60,853 bases of DNA from an uncultured Eubacteriales bacterium (GCA_900553295.1 USCR01000001.1:1-60853); one strand, 5' to 3'; positions 31,778 through 40,951 are shown, numbered from the stretch's first letter. Translations and numbers: made by a program. Notes: generated by a model from the sequence alone, not told the origin.

Positions 31778-34417
31778 CTAGGCCTTGATGCTCTCCCACA
31801 AAATTCCTGTCAGGGTTCCGCCCTCGCCAATGCCTGCCACGTGCAGCCGTGCATCCGTCTGCCAGCTTGCCGGCAGATAAATGCGCCGGCTGCTGCCACC
31901 CGTAATTTCAGGATACCCTGGTGCGCTGCGCAATACCCGCCCGGCCACGTGACCGTGGGCAATCAGCGTGGCCTCGATGCCTGTGCCTTCGATCACCAGC
32001 ATCCGGTCTTGTTGCCCGGGCTGAGGCACAAAGCCTGTGAGCATGCATTCTTCTCCCGCTGAAACATGGACGGGCAAGGAAACCATCCGGCCCGCGTCCG
32101 CTGGCTGCAGCGTTTGCCAGGCCTCCACCGGAACGCCCGCCATCTGCGCTTTTGTAATGCGCAAGCCAGCGTACAGCTTGATCGCGCCCAGGGACGTATG
32201 GCTGAATCTTCTGGTGGTGGTCAGGCGCAGCACGGCGCCCGTTCCCGCAACAGCCATGGCGGTGATGTCCACCCAGGGATCATTGGCCTGACGGGCTCCC
32301 ACACATTGATCGTTCAGGTACACCGCCACTTGGCTTCCCTCTCCCTCAATATACAGGAAGAAGCGGTCGCAATTTTCCGGGAAATAGACCCGGCGGACAA
32401 AGTCCGCGCACATGGGGGCCGCCGGATAGCTCCAGGAGTTGATCGTCGTTGCCATAATGGCGTCGCTTTCACGAAGCTCCGGCTTCTGCTGCGCCGCGTA
32501 CTTTGCCTGGGGATAGATCATCCACAGGTCGGAAATATCCTGGCACGACATGAGCTGGACAACGCCTTCCAGTCCCTTTCCGCTGCCCATTTTCAGTGCC
32601 GGCTGCCGGACATCGTCGAAGTTTGCATGTCCCCAGGACTGTACACGGATGTCCCATGTTCCTCGGCCGCCATCCAGGAGCAAATTCCCACCATCACAAA
32701 AATAAGCGCGTGTCTGTGTGCCGTGGGTTATCCACAGCAGATCGGCTGCCTTCTCCAGCAGCAGCGGAGCATCCTGCTGGGCAGCAAAGCGATACAGCAC
32801 GTCCCCGCGGTATTGCTGCTTCTGTTCCATGGGGCAAATGGTCTCCCCCAGCGGCACAGCCGCATCGGCCACATGGCAAGCGTGTTGGCAAACCGTCTCC
32901 ACCTTTTCCACGGAAAGAACCGACGGTATCTGCTGGGTGAGCGGGGGCAGATTCGGGCAGGCGGATACGGCTTCCTCCATGGGAAGGATGCGCACGCACA
33001 ACCCTTCATCCACATCCTGCCAGCTGCTTCCTTTCACCTGGGTCAGGCCCTGCTTTCCCTGGAACCATGCCCGGGCGTCCGCAGCCCCAACCAGTGTCAG
33101 CTTCAGCTTCCCTTCATCCATGGTATGGCCGCACCACTCGGCTTCGCTGCACACCAGCGTGCCATCCCATCCCCAGGGCTGCAACTGCATCTGCCAGGGA
33201 AGCAGCACCGTTTCCCCCGGCAGCACCTGAACGGCGCACGCCTCCCCCGCAGGGGAAGTAAACCGCAGCGTTCCCGCTGTTTCCCCCAGATTGGATGCCC
33301 CCACGATGTAGCCTGTCGGCAGCTGCACAGCAGGGTACATGGGGATTTCCCGCCCCTGGGCATCCTGCGTAATGGCCGTGGCAAAGTCCGCCTGGAAACT
33401 TACGGGTGCCGCGCAAGGCTCGCTTTGGGCCAGCTGGCTTCCCAGGGACGCAATCATGTTTCCCATGAGCCTGCCTTGCGCCGCTTCAGGGCGCAACCGC
33501 CCGTCTGCGGTAATCATGGAAACAAAGTCATAGTCCGTGGCCATGCAGGAAAGTGGCCGCTGGAGGTCGCTCCCCCAGTTCCCCACGCTATTGGTCATAT
33601 CAATATCCGTTCCACCCACCTGATTGTAGGGCGCAATCAGCCGGGCGCAGCACGCCAGTTCCCGCTTTAGTTTCCCATGCTCGCGGTCCGTCTCCGTAAT
33701 CATCAAGGGGGTATCTGACTGCACTGCCATATGGCGCATATGGGCCAGCTGATCCTCCATGCGGCGGTACGTGGCACTGGCATAGGCATTAAACGTAACA
33801 TGGATATCCTGCGCGCCACCAGAAGCGCCCTGAATGTCGCACTGTCCTGCGCAAGCCGTAAGCGGAACCGTAATGCCGCAGCGGCGTGCCGTTTCAGCCA
33901 GATGCTCCATGTATCCCTTGGGATCACGGCAGGCGAAGAAGTCCAGCTCATTCTCCAGCTGCACCGCTACAATGCTCCCGCCGCGGCCGGCTTCATGCCT
34001 GGCCAGCATGGGCAGGATCTTTTCCAGCCACCGGTCCAGCTCCGCCAGATAGGCGCTATCCTTCTGCCGCAGATCCAGCTGCTGCGTGTACAGCCATGCG
34101 GGCAGGGCGCCGCCATCCCACTCGGAGCAAATGTATGGACCTGGGCGGGCAATCACGTACAGTCCGTGGCTATGCGCCATTTCCAGGAACGCTTCCACGT
34201 CGTACATCCCCGTAAAGCGCCATGCTCCGGGGCGCGACTCATGGAAGTTCCACGGGATGTAGACGTCAATGCAGTTATATCCGCACATCCGCAGCTGTTC
34301 CATCCGTTCTTCCCAACACTCCCGGGGCAAACGGAAATAAAACAGCGACGCGCAAAGCAAAGTAACCGGTTTTCCCTCCACCTTCAGCTGATGGCAATCA
34401 CAAGTTACGCTGGGCAT
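31778..34417 (-). CDS. GH35 beta-galactosidase
   Basis: 879 residues, no signal peptide. The N-terminal barrel shows the GH35 order: CASLFYFRLPRECWEERM, YNCIDVYIPWNFHE, VIARPGPYICSEWDGGALPAWL, then AVQLENELDF with acid/base Glu157. The nucleophile region reads PLMITETDREHG, where most family members have Thr-Glu-x-Trp-x-Gly-Trp-Phe, and GGTDIDMTNS replaces GGTNFGFTNG. It is therefore a divergent member and may take an unusual beta-galactoside. C-terminal beta domains fill residues about 370-879. It follows the permease gene in a minus-strand operon. Confidence 0.83.
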   Translation of the reverse strand: MPSVTCDCHQLKVEGKPVTLLCASLFYFRLPRECWEERMEQLRMCGYNCIDVYIPWNFHESRPGAWRFTGMYDVEAFLEMAHSHGLYVIARPGPYICSEWDGGALPAWLYTQQLDLRQKDSAYLAELDRWLEKILPMLARHEAGRGGSIVAVQLENELDFFACRDPKGYMEHLAETARRCGITVPLTACAGQCDIQGASGGAQDIHVTFNAYASATYRRMEDQLAHMRHMAVQSDTPLMITETDREHGKLKRELACCARLIAPYNQVGGTDIDMTNSVGNWGSDLQRPLSCMATDYDFVSMITADGRLRPEAAQGRLMGNMIASLGSQLAQSEPCAAPVSFQADFATAITQDAQGREIPMYPAVQLPTGYIVGASNLGETAGTLRFTSPAGEACAVQVLPGETVLLPWQMQLQPWGWDGTLVCSEAEWCGHTMDEGKLKLTLVGAADARAWFQGKQGLTQVKGSSWQDVDEGLCVRILPMEEAVSACPNLPPLTQQIPSVLSVEKVETVCQHACHVADAAVPLGETICPMEQKQQYRGDVLYRFAAQQDAPLLLEKAADLLWITHGTQTRAYFCDGGNLLLDGGRGTWDIRVQSWGHANFDDVRQPALKMGSGKGLEGVVQLMSCQDISDLWMIYPQAKYAAQQKPELRESDAIMATTINSWSYPAAPMCADFVRRVYFPENCDRFFLYIEGEGSQVAVYLNDQCVGARQANDPWVDITAMAVAGTGAVLRLTTTRRFSHTSLGAIKLYAGLRITKAQMAGVPVEAWQTLQPADAGRMVSLPVHVSAGEECMLTGFVPQPGQQDRMLVIEGTGIEATLIAHGHVAGRVLRSAPGYPEITGGSSRRIYLPASWQTDARLHVAGIGEGGTLTGILWESIKA

Positions 34418-34456
34418 GCATTCATCCCTTTCTATGCTAAGCAGGCATTCAAAGCC

Positions 34457-35278
34457 TTAGTTTTTCATGCCGGAGAAAGCAATACCCTGGGTAATTTGCT
34501 TCTCGGCGCATAAGTACAGCACGATCATCGGCAGCAAGGCGCACACCGTTCCTGCCATCACCACGCCATACTCCATGGAATACTGCGAGCGGAACAGGCT
34601 CAGCCCCAGCTGCACCGTGCGCTTGGACGGCGTTTGCAGATAAATCAACGGGGCCATGTAGTCGTTCCACACCTTAATAAAGGAGAAAATCACCAGTGCG
34701 GATACCGCGGACTTTGACAAAGGCAGTATGATCTGCCAGAGAATGCGGAAATGCCCGCAACCGTCAATGGTGGCCGCCTCGCTCAATTCCTTGGGAATCC
34801 CCAAAAAGAACTGGCGCAAAAGGAAGATGCCAAAGGCGCTAAAACATTGTAGCAGAATGAGCGCCGCATGGGTATCAAACAAGCCCATTTGTGTGACCAC
34901 CACAAATTGTGGAATCATAATCGCGGTCCATGGAATCATCATTGTGGCAATAAACAGCCCGAAGAAAAAGTTCTTGCCCGGGACCTGCATTTTTGCAAAG
35001 GCATACGCCGCCAGCGCGGACACAAACAGCTGCGCCGCCGTAGCCAGGATGGTGATCTTGATGGTATTCAAATAATACTGCAAAAAGTCAATTTCCGTCC
35101 AGACGCGGACATAATTGTTAACCACCGGAGGAATCGGAATATAAAACACCGATTGGGTAAACACGTCCGCATCATGCTTGAACGATGACGTAATCATATA
35201 GAAGAAAGGGAAAATCATCACAAACAGCAGCAATGCATACAAAATGATTCCCACCGCTATCTTGACTGAACGCCTCAT
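34457..35278 (-). CDS. Sugar ABC importer permease, MalG type (GH35 locus)
   Basis: 273 residues from ATG 35278, behind AAAGGAGG. A longer frame to 35305 starts inside the preceding gene without a ribosome site. Six helices and an EAA loop (KELSEAATIDGCGHFRILWQIILPLSK). It partners the MalF-type permease at 35298-36188 and the binding protein at 36288-37547, and together they should import the galactoside that the GH35 enzyme cleaves. Confidence 0.88.
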   Translation of the reverse strand: MRRSVKIAVGIILYALLLFVMIFPFFYMITSSFKHDADVFTQSVFYIPIPPVVNNYVRVWTEIDFLQYYLNTIKITILATAAQLFVSALAAYAFAKMQVPGKNFFFGLFIATMMIPWTAIMIPQFVVVTQMGLFDTHAALILLQCFSAFGIFLLRQFFLGIPKELSEAATIDGCGHFRILWQIILPLSKSAVSALVIFSFIKVWNDYMAPLIYLQTPSKRTVQLGLSLFRSQYSMEYGVVMAGTVCALLPMIVLYLCAEKQITQGIAFSGMKN

Positions 35279-35297
35279 CTTCCGTGTTCCTCCTTTC

Positions 35298-36188
35298 TCA
35301 ATCATAATTAACCCATTTTTTCTGCATCCAGAACTGGAACAGGGTAATCAGCATAATGATGGCAAACAGCACATACGCAATGGCCGAGGCATAGCCCATC
35401 TTCACATTGACAAAGCCTTCGGTATAAATGCGGAAAACAAGCACGTTGGTCGCCCGCCCGGGTCCGCCTTCGGTCATAATCTTGATAATATCAAATTCCT
35501 GGAAGGCAGCAATCACAATGGTAATCAGGCACAGAAAAATGGTGGGCGAAAGCATCGGCAACGTAATGTAGCGGAAGGACTGCCTGGCGTCCGCACCGTC
35601 TATCAGCGCCGACTCATATAAATACGTTGGGATGCTCTGCAACCCTGCAAGCAGAATTATCATATAATAACCAAAGTTTTTCCAGATTGCCACCAGAATC
35701 ACCGACGGCAACGCCCAGTCTTTGTCCATGAGCCACCCGGGCGGATTGATGACCCCAAGGGCGCGGAGAATGCTGTTAATGGGGCCGTTGGGCGCAAGCA
35801 GAATGTTCCACACCGTGGCAACCGCCACCATGGAAGTCAAATACGGCAAAAAGCACACCGTGCGCAGGAGGCGCGCCCCACGGATCTTGGAATTCAGCAA
35901 GAGCGCAACCAGCAGCGCCACAATCAGCACCCCAGGCGTAAAGCCGATTGCATAAATCAGATTGTTGATCAAGGAAACCTTAAAATAGCTGTCCTTGGTG
36001 AAGAGTCGAATAAAATTGCTTAAGCCATTGAAGTTCAGCGCAGATCCGGCATTCCGGTTACTGGTAAAGCTCAAAAGCAACCCATAAATCATGGGATAGG
36101 CCATAAACACAAGAAAGAGCAGCAGTGCTGGCGTAATAAACAGCAACCCCTGCACCTTCTCTTTCCGATGATAGGAAAGTTGCTTCAT
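35298..36188 (-). CDS. Sugar ABC importer permease, MalF type (GH35 locus)
   Basis: 296 residues, six helices, EAA loop LYESALIDGADARQSFRYITLPMLSP. The start ATG 36188 is preceded by AAAGGAG. It comes after the hairpin at 36218-36254, so its expression depends on read-through from the binding-protein gene or on the hairpin acting as an RNA stabiliser. Confidence 0.88.
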   Translation of the reverse strand: MKQLSYHRKEKVQGLLFITPALLLFLVFMAYPMIYGLLLSFTSNRNAGSALNFNGLSNFIRLFTKDSYFKVSLINNLIYAIGFTPGVLIVALLVALLLNSKIRGARLLRTVCFLPYLTSMVAVATVWNILLAPNGPINSILRALGVINPPGWLMDKDWALPSVILVAIWKNFGYYMIILLAGLQSIPTYLYESALIDGADARQSFRYITLPMLSPTIFLCLITIVIAAFQEFDIIKIMTEGGPGRATNVLVFRIYTEGFVNVKMGYASAIAYVLFAIIMLITLFQFWMQKKWVNYD

Positions 36189-36217
36189 GCTCTCATCTCT
36201 CCTTTACGGTAATAGGC

Positions 36218-36254
36218 AAAACCGTCGGGCAGGCTTCTCCAGCCCGCCCGACGG
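36218..36254 (-). terminator. Attenuator-like hairpin after the binding-protein gene
   Basis: Stem CCGTCGGGC (36222-36230) pairs with 36246-36254 and can extend inward past one mismatch. TTTT follows on the minus strand. Its place between the binding-protein and permease genes matches the usual step-down in sugar importer operons. Confidence 0.65.
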
Positions 36255-36287
36255 CAGGTCATTAACCCGTGGTAAAGCGCATGAACC

Positions 36288-37547
36288 TTATTCGTAACTG
36301 GAAAGGATTTCCGCGCGACGCTCGGTCATGTTGTTGGTGAACTCCTCGATGGTCTCCTGCTGGGTCAGGTACATTTCCTTCTCCTCCTGGAAAGCAGCAG
36401 ACACTTCCGTGTAACCGGCAACATTGGGGCTTTCCAGGGCAATGGTGGTATCCAGCAGCGTAGTCGCGCCAGCCACACCGCAGGCCTCGGCAAAGGATTC
36501 CTTCACCGCGTCACTGGAGTACGCAGGCAGCACGCCCTGTCCAGCCAGGTACACAGCAGCCTCTTCGCTGGCGATGAACTGCGCAAAGCGGAACGCTTCC
36601 TCGGGGTGCTTGGTGTTCTTGCCCACAGCGATAAAGGTGCTCAGGCCACCGGGGCTGACGATATCGCCAGTGGTGTCAAACGCCGGCAGGTAAGTAACAT
36701 CCCAGTTGGGTATCTCGATGCCCTGCGCGGCATAGTCCTTCAGCATGGAAATGGTCCATTCACCGTTGATCAGCATACCCGTGGTGCCCGTGCAGAAGAA
36801 CTTAAGCCAGTCAATGCTTTCCGCCTTCTGCTGTGCGAAGCCCATATGGCTCTTATCCACGTTGATGGCCGTGTTCAGGATCTCCACCCACTCGGTCACA
36901 GGGGCCAGGTCATCCCCCAGCAAGTTGGAACCGCGCTGGTAAACAGACAGCGGAGAGCTCAGCCAATCCGCCATAAAGCCGCCCCAGTACTGGGTGCCGT
37001 CCTCTTCATAGGTCAGCTGACGGGCCAGGTCCAGGTACTCGTCCCAGGTGATCTTCGTAGGATACGCGATGCCCTTCTTGTCGAACAGATCCTTGTTGTA
37101 GTACAGGGAATACAGCGTGCTGCGATAGGGCAGGCCATAGTACTCGCCGTCGAGCATGGTCTCGCTGATAATGGGGCCATAAGCGCTCAGATCCATGCCG
37201 GCCGCTTCGATGCTGTCCTTCAGGGGCATCAGGCCGCCCAGGGTCGCAAGGTTGACGGTGGTTGCCACGCTGTCGCAGCTGACCAGGTCAAAGTTCTCCG
37301 CATTGCCGGAGACCATTACAACGCACTTCTGGTTATGGTCCTCATGGTTCACAAAGCTGGGAATCACTTCAATATCGGGGTTTGCCGCATTGAACTGCTC
37401 AATCAGAGCCGTCATGTAGCTTTCCTCATCGGTCCAGCCATAATAATTGAGGGTTACCTTGCCCTCTGTTTCCGCAACGCCGGCCATCGTGGGTACCAAT
37501 AGCAGTGCCAGCGCCAGGAAAACCGAGCATACCTTCCGCATTTTCAT
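36288..37547 (-). CDS. Family-1 extracellular sugar-binding protein (GH35 locus)
   Basis: 419 residues from ATG 37547 (GGAGG seven bases upstream). Signal peptide to about residue 25 (MAGVAETEG). Family-1 features: VTLNYYGWTDEESYMTALIEQFNAANPDIEV, FDLVSCDSV, YYGLPYRSTLYSLYYNKDLF, MLINGEWTISMLKDYA, and an aromatic-rich ligand cleft (YWGGFMADW). It is the first gene of the operon, with its own promoter at 37597-37625. Confidence 0.88.
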   Translation of the reverse strand: MKMRKVCSVFLALALLLVPTMAGVAETEGKVTLNYYGWTDEESYMTALIEQFNAANPDIEVIPSFVNHEDHNQKCVVMVSGNAENFDLVSCDSVATTVNLATLGGLMPLKDSIEAAGMDLSAYGPIISETMLDGEYYGLPYRSTLYSLYYNKDLFDKKGIAYPTKITWDEYLDLARQLTYEEDGTQYWGGFMADWLSSPLSVYQRGSNLLGDDLAPVTEWVEILNTAINVDKSHMGFAQQKAESIDWLKFFCTGTTGMLINGEWTISMLKDYAAQGIEIPNWDVTYLPAFDTTGDIVSPGGLSTFIAVGKNTKHPEEAFRFAQFIASEEAAVYLAGQGVLPAYSSDAVKESFAEACGVAGATTLLDTTIALESPNVAGYTEVSAAFQEEKEMYLTQQETIEEFTNNMTERRAEILSSYE

Positions 37548-37596
37548 CCGGAAACCTCCTTCATATTTCACGCACATTGCGCTTTATGATGCATTC

Positions 37597-37625
37597 AGTA
37601 TATCTGTCTTGCCCGTCATTGCCAA
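37597..37625 (-). promoter_or_regulatory. Sigma-A promoter of the GH35 import operon
   Basis: On the minus strand TTGGCA (37620-37625), 17-bp spacer, TATACT (37597-37602). About 50 bases upstream of the binding-protein ATG. Confidence 0.65.
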
Positions 37626-37695
37626 GGTGGAACTTTTTTGACCATATCCCACAGTACGCTGCGATGGGTTGAGAAAAAAATCAGCCTTTCCGTTG

Positions 37696-37724
37696 TTGCC
37701 GCATCCTCCCCGTTGTTTTATCAT
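37696..37724 (+). promoter_or_regulatory. Probable promoter of the sensor kinase gene
   Basis: TTGCCG (37696-37701), 17-bp spacer, TATCAT (37719-37724), 40 bases before the kinase start. It faces the GH35-operon promoter in a 216-bp divergent region, so one bound regulator could act on both. Confidence 0.45.
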
Positions 37725-37763
37725 AAATAGACCGGCCTACGCCGAAAAAAGGAGGGAGCATCC

Positions 37764-39221
37764 TTGCAACTTCGCTCGCGTATATTTTCCTTATTGGCCA
37801 TTTTAGGGATTTGTATTGGCTTTATTGGCACGACCTTCAGCGTACTGGTGTATATGACCAAGGATTATAATAGCTATAATCTTGTGCTCTCGTTTTTTAA
37901 TGTGGATACCGCCCTGCGGCTGCAACTGGAGCAGCTCCCCATCAGCAAAGCACTGGTACTGCGAATTCTCAACCTAAGCGCCGCGCTTTTCCCTTGGGCA
38001 GCGATGATGTATGCCTTGCACTTGGGAAATCTTTTCTTCCGAAAGCAGCGTAGAATAATTGCTCTTATTCTATGCGCAGTATTTTGCCTGCAGTTTCTGC
38101 TTTTTGATTTTAAAATGATCTATTGGGTCTACATGAAGGGCATTGGCCCCTTTGAGAACATTTTCTTCTTTAACAATTTCTATCGTATGGCCACCCTGTG
38201 CTTTCAGTGGGTGGACCGGCTCGCCATTGTCTCTGCGTGCCTCATCATGCTGATTTCCTGCCTTTTGACGCCGCGTTCCCTGCGCATTCGTTATCTATTG
38301 CTTATGTTTCTCCTGTCAGGCGTTTCGGCCGTATATTTATATCTGTATAACTGGCTTCCCGCCGTGCCCATTTGGATGTCCAGGATTGCGCGCTACGTCC
38401 GTTTTGACTCCCTGCCTGTTGATAAACCAACGGCCTTTAACGCTATCATGCCCCTGCTTTCCTGCTTGATGATTCTGGCTTTTTGCGCCACAAGTTTCTT
38501 TCATCTATGGCACACTTCCAATCAGTTCCTTGCCAAGGTGCAATTCCGGAACAAAGTCAACGCCAGCGAAACGGTATCGCGTACTTTCTGCCATTATCTG
38601 AAAAATGAGATTCTCTCCCAGCAGGCAGAGCTGCGGTTGCTTCAGCGGCAGCTTTCTCCCGATCTGCAGCCCAGCGTAGAGCGCCTTATTACCCACAACG
38701 AAGAGATATATGAGCGGCTTACATCCGTTTACAATAACATCCGGGAACGCAAGATCACCTCGCATCCCCTTGATCTTTCCAGCCTGCTGGACCAGACAGC
38801 CCATACCTTCGCTGAAAGGGAGCATGTCGAAATGTCCCTGCATATACCGCAGCAGCCCATTTTAGTGCAGGGCAACAGCTATCAGCTACAAGAAGTCATC
38901 CAATGCATACTTCGGAACAGTCTGGAAGCGGAGCATAGCCCCAATGTTCCTTTCCGCTTGCGCATCACGCTCACATCATCGCGCCGGTATGCGCAAATTG
39001 TGCTGAGCAATAATAGCGTGCGTATTCCCTGGAATCTGCGCAACCAAATCTTCGATCCTTTTTTCACGACCAAAAATACGCAGCAAAACTGGGGCCTGGG
39101 TCTGTCGCTGTGCCGCAATATCATCACCCTCCATCATGGGCAAATATGGGTGGATGAGCATACCGAAAGCAGCATAACCTGGACGGACTTCTATATTCTT
39201 TTGCGCACCGTCGACGCATGA
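37764..39221 (+). CDS. Membrane sensor histidine kinase
   Basis: 485 residues from TTG 37764, behind AAGGAGGG. Six to seven transmembrane helices fill residues 1-260, with short loops and no large extracellular sensor domain. A cytoplasmic helix carries the likely phospho-His (SRTFCHYLKNEIL, near residue 275), and the C-terminal HATPase domain has the N box (VIQCILRNSLEAEH), the F box (IFDPFFTTKN) and the G box (NWGLGLSLCRNI). No response regulator adjoins it. The NarL-type regulator at 31041-31751 closes the divergent operon and is the most likely partner, giving a two-component pair that brackets the importer and GH35 genes. Confidence 0.82.
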   Translation: MQLRSRIFSLLAILGICIGFIGTTFSVLVYMTKDYNSYNLVLSFFNVDTALRLQLEQLPISKALVLRILNLSAALFPWAAMMYALHLGNLFFRKQRRIIALILCAVFCLQFLLFDFKMIYWVYMKGIGPFENIFFFNNFYRMATLCFQWVDRLAIVSACLIMLISCLLTPRSLRIRYLLLMFLLSGVSAVYLYLYNWLPAVPIWMSRIARYVRFDSLPVDKPTAFNAIMPLLSCLMILAFCATSFFHLWHTSNQFLAKVQFRNKVNASETVSRTFCHYLKNEILSQQAELRLLQRQLSPDLQPSVERLITHNEEIYERLTSVYNNIRERKITSHPLDLSSLLDQTAHTFAEREHVEMSLHIPQQPILVQGNSYQLQEVIQCILRNSLEAEHSPNVPFRLRITLTSSRRYAQIVLSNNSVRIPWNLRNQIFDPFFTTKNTQQNWGLGLSLCRNIITLHHGQIWVDEHTESSITWTDFYILLRTVDA

Positions 39222-39785
39222 TTGCCGCATTAGCCCTAGTGTACTGAAACAATCATTGCAAAAAGTCGTCATCCGTCAGCGCTGGAGAGCAGCGCGCCTA
39301 TTGGTCAAGCGGCAGGCGGAAAGCACACCCTAATTACTGCCGCCCAGCAGCAGGGCGATGATACGCATATCTGCCAGGACGGCCGCGTTTTCGTCCAGCA
39401 CGGTTGATTGTACAAGCAAACTCACTACTCCGCAAGCCTGCTTGCACGAAAAGCGCCAGAGGGGGTGCGACCTCTCCGGCTATCAAAGAAGTTACATTGC
39501 CGCAATATGGTTTTCTTCACAGATTGAGCCCATGCTTTGCAATGCAAAACATGGGCTCAACGTATGGAAACAATACCAAAAGACACTTTTTTCAAGCAAG
39601 CACATTCAGCCAAGCAAGGGACATTCAAATGAATGTGGAATTGGTCCGGCTTGCAACATCAGTGACCCGCGAAACCTGCTTGTACGCATGCCGTCAGCGG
39701 AGCTGCAGCCTCTGCGGCACTTTCCGAAGTTTGGAACAGTCCAAGGCCATACCCATCGCATTCCTTGGATACAGCTCTTTCCCGC
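39222..39785. other. 564-bp intergenic stretch with a long hairpin and possible gene remnant
   Basis: There is no supported gene. It contains an 11-bp perfect inverted repeat, TTGAGCCCATG (39524-39534 with 39550-39560), whose 15-base loop itself contains TTGCA/TGCAA. The structure is followed by mixed sequence rather than a T-tract. On the minus strand, about 39334-39483, one frame of roughly 49 codons ends plausibly like a protein (VLDENAAVLADMRIIALLLG) but has no clear start, so it may be the tail of a decayed gene. Base composition rises in GC from about here onward. Confidence 0.4.
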
Positions 39786-40712
39786 TCATGCTTTGGCAAG
39801 GCGGGAAAAGAGATCGGCAAACAGCGGGTCCCGGCGAATGGAATAGACATAGCGGCAGAAAGGCCGCCGGGAATCCATGCTGTAGTGATGATCGTACTGC
39901 GGAATGGGCGTGGGAATCAGCTTGTCTGCCATAAATTTCCCTTCCCAGTTCATGATCCAGGCTACGGTGGTCACATCCCAGATCACCCGGCTCCACACCT
40001 TGCCCTTGGCGTAGGTGTTGACTTCGTCCACCGTCTGTTTGACCAGATAATCGCATAGGCTGTTCTTGCCACGCAGCCAATAGTCCAGCTCCGGGCCCGT
40101 GGTGGTAAAGGCGCTGACCACTCCCTGGCAGGGAAGGATCACCAGGGGAACGCCGGAACCAAACACCACCCGATCCGCGGCCACGTCCTGTTGCGCATTG
40201 AATTCCCGGTTGTCCGGCCAATCCAGGGCATGTCCGCCCAGCCACACCACCACCATACGGTCCGCGATCCCCGGCTCCATCAGCAGCGCGGATGCCACAT
40301 TGGTAATCGCGCCAATGGCCGCCACGTAAAGGGGTGCCTCCGGCGTATGCTCCATGGCCAAACGCACAAGCTCCTCCGCCGCCTGGGAGGAGACGGGCGT
40401 TTGTTCATCGGGTAAATACGTGGTGGAGCCGCGGTAGGCGGGAACCTTGTCCCCTGTGAGGGAAAGCAAGTGCAATATCTCCTGATAGCTTTTCTCCATG
40501 CCATCCGCCGGGCCGGTGGAGCGCGCATTGGTAAACGGGGCCGCACAAAGGGCCAATAACCGTACCCGTTCAGGAGCACATAAGGCATAAGCGATGGCAA
40601 ACTGGTCGTCAATCTCGTTATAAGCATCGGTGTCGATCACCAGATCCACAGGAGCCTTGGGCGTCTCCAGCATACGAAGACGCTGTTCAGTGGTAAGCAC
40701 TTTTTTCGCCAT
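39786..40712 (-). CDS. Inosine-uridine nucleoside N-ribohydrolase family protein
   Basis: 308 residues. The calcium-binding motif VIDTDAYNEIDDQFAIAYAL is at residues about 24-43, followed by LYVAAIGAITNVASAL, VVVWLGGHALDW and the late metal-site segment VIWDVTTVAW, all in family order. It hydrolyses an N-ribosidic bond, or a related pentosyl bond in sugar-locus members. The ATG at 40712 sits directly against GGAAAGG, so the GTG 12 bases downstream (spaced about eight bases from GGATGG) may be the true start. It is transcribed away from the LacI operon with its own promoter. Confidence 0.85.
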   Translation of the reverse strand: MAKKVLTTEQRLRMLETPKAPVDLVIDTDAYNEIDDQFAIAYALCAPERVRLLALCAAPFTNARSTGPADGMEKSYQEILHLLSLTGDKVPAYRGSTTYLPDEQTPVSSQAAEELVRLAMEHTPEAPLYVAAIGAITNVASALLMEPGIADRMVVVWLGGHALDWPDNREFNAQQDVAADRVVFGSGVPLVILPCQGVVSAFTTTGPELDYWLRGKNSLCDYLVKQTVDEVNTYAKGKVWSRVIWDVTTVAWIMNWEGKFMADKLIPTPIPQYDHHYSMDSRRPFCRYVYSIRRDPLFADLFSRLAKA

Positions 40713-40748
40713 CCTTTCCGCATTTTCGTGCTTGTCAAAGGCAAGGAC

Positions 40749-40777
40749 ACTATAGCGCAGGAACTATCGCTTGTCAA
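40749..40777 (-). promoter_or_regulatory. Sigma-A promoter of the nucleoside hydrolase gene
   Basis: On the minus strand TTGACA (40772-40777), 17-bp spacer, TATAGT (40749-40754), 37 bases from the gene. Confidence 0.7.
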
Positions 40778-40871
40778 CAGAAAAAAGCCTGCATTTACTC
40801 GTTTTCATGGGCTCCGCATGTGTCGCCAGGCAAACTTTACATACAGAATGCACAAATTTTTTGAAATATGC

Positions 40872-40900
40872 TTGACACACCTGTGGTGCCGTGATACAAT
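40872..40900 (+). promoter_or_regulatory. Sigma-A promoter of the LacI/rhamnosidase operon
   Basis: TTGACA (40872-40877), 17-bp spacer, TACAAT (40895-40900). The operator at 40908-40929 covers the expected transcription start. Confidence 0.8.
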
Positions 40901-40907
40901 GACCTCG

Positions 40908-40929
40908 AAATTTAAAACGTTTTAAATTT
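40908..40929. promoter_or_regulatory. LacI-family operator, perfect 22-bp palindrome
   Basis: The half-site AAATTTAAAAC is followed by its exact mirror around a central CG. A central CpG palindrome is the usual LacI-family operator form. It starts eight bases after the -10 and ends 22 bases before the lacI-type gene, so the regulator should repress its own operon by blocking initiation. Confidence 0.8.
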
Positions 40930-40951
40930 TGAAAAAGGGGGGCAGGGCACC

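Noticed and set aside
32066..33670. A 534-codon plus-strand frame
   Set aside because: It is antisense to GH35, which has clear catalytic motifs. No ribosome site or domain.
39404..39934. A 176-codon plus-strand frame after the kinase
   Set aside because: It runs through the long hairpin and into the antisense of the nucleoside hydrolase. No ribosome site and implausible composition.
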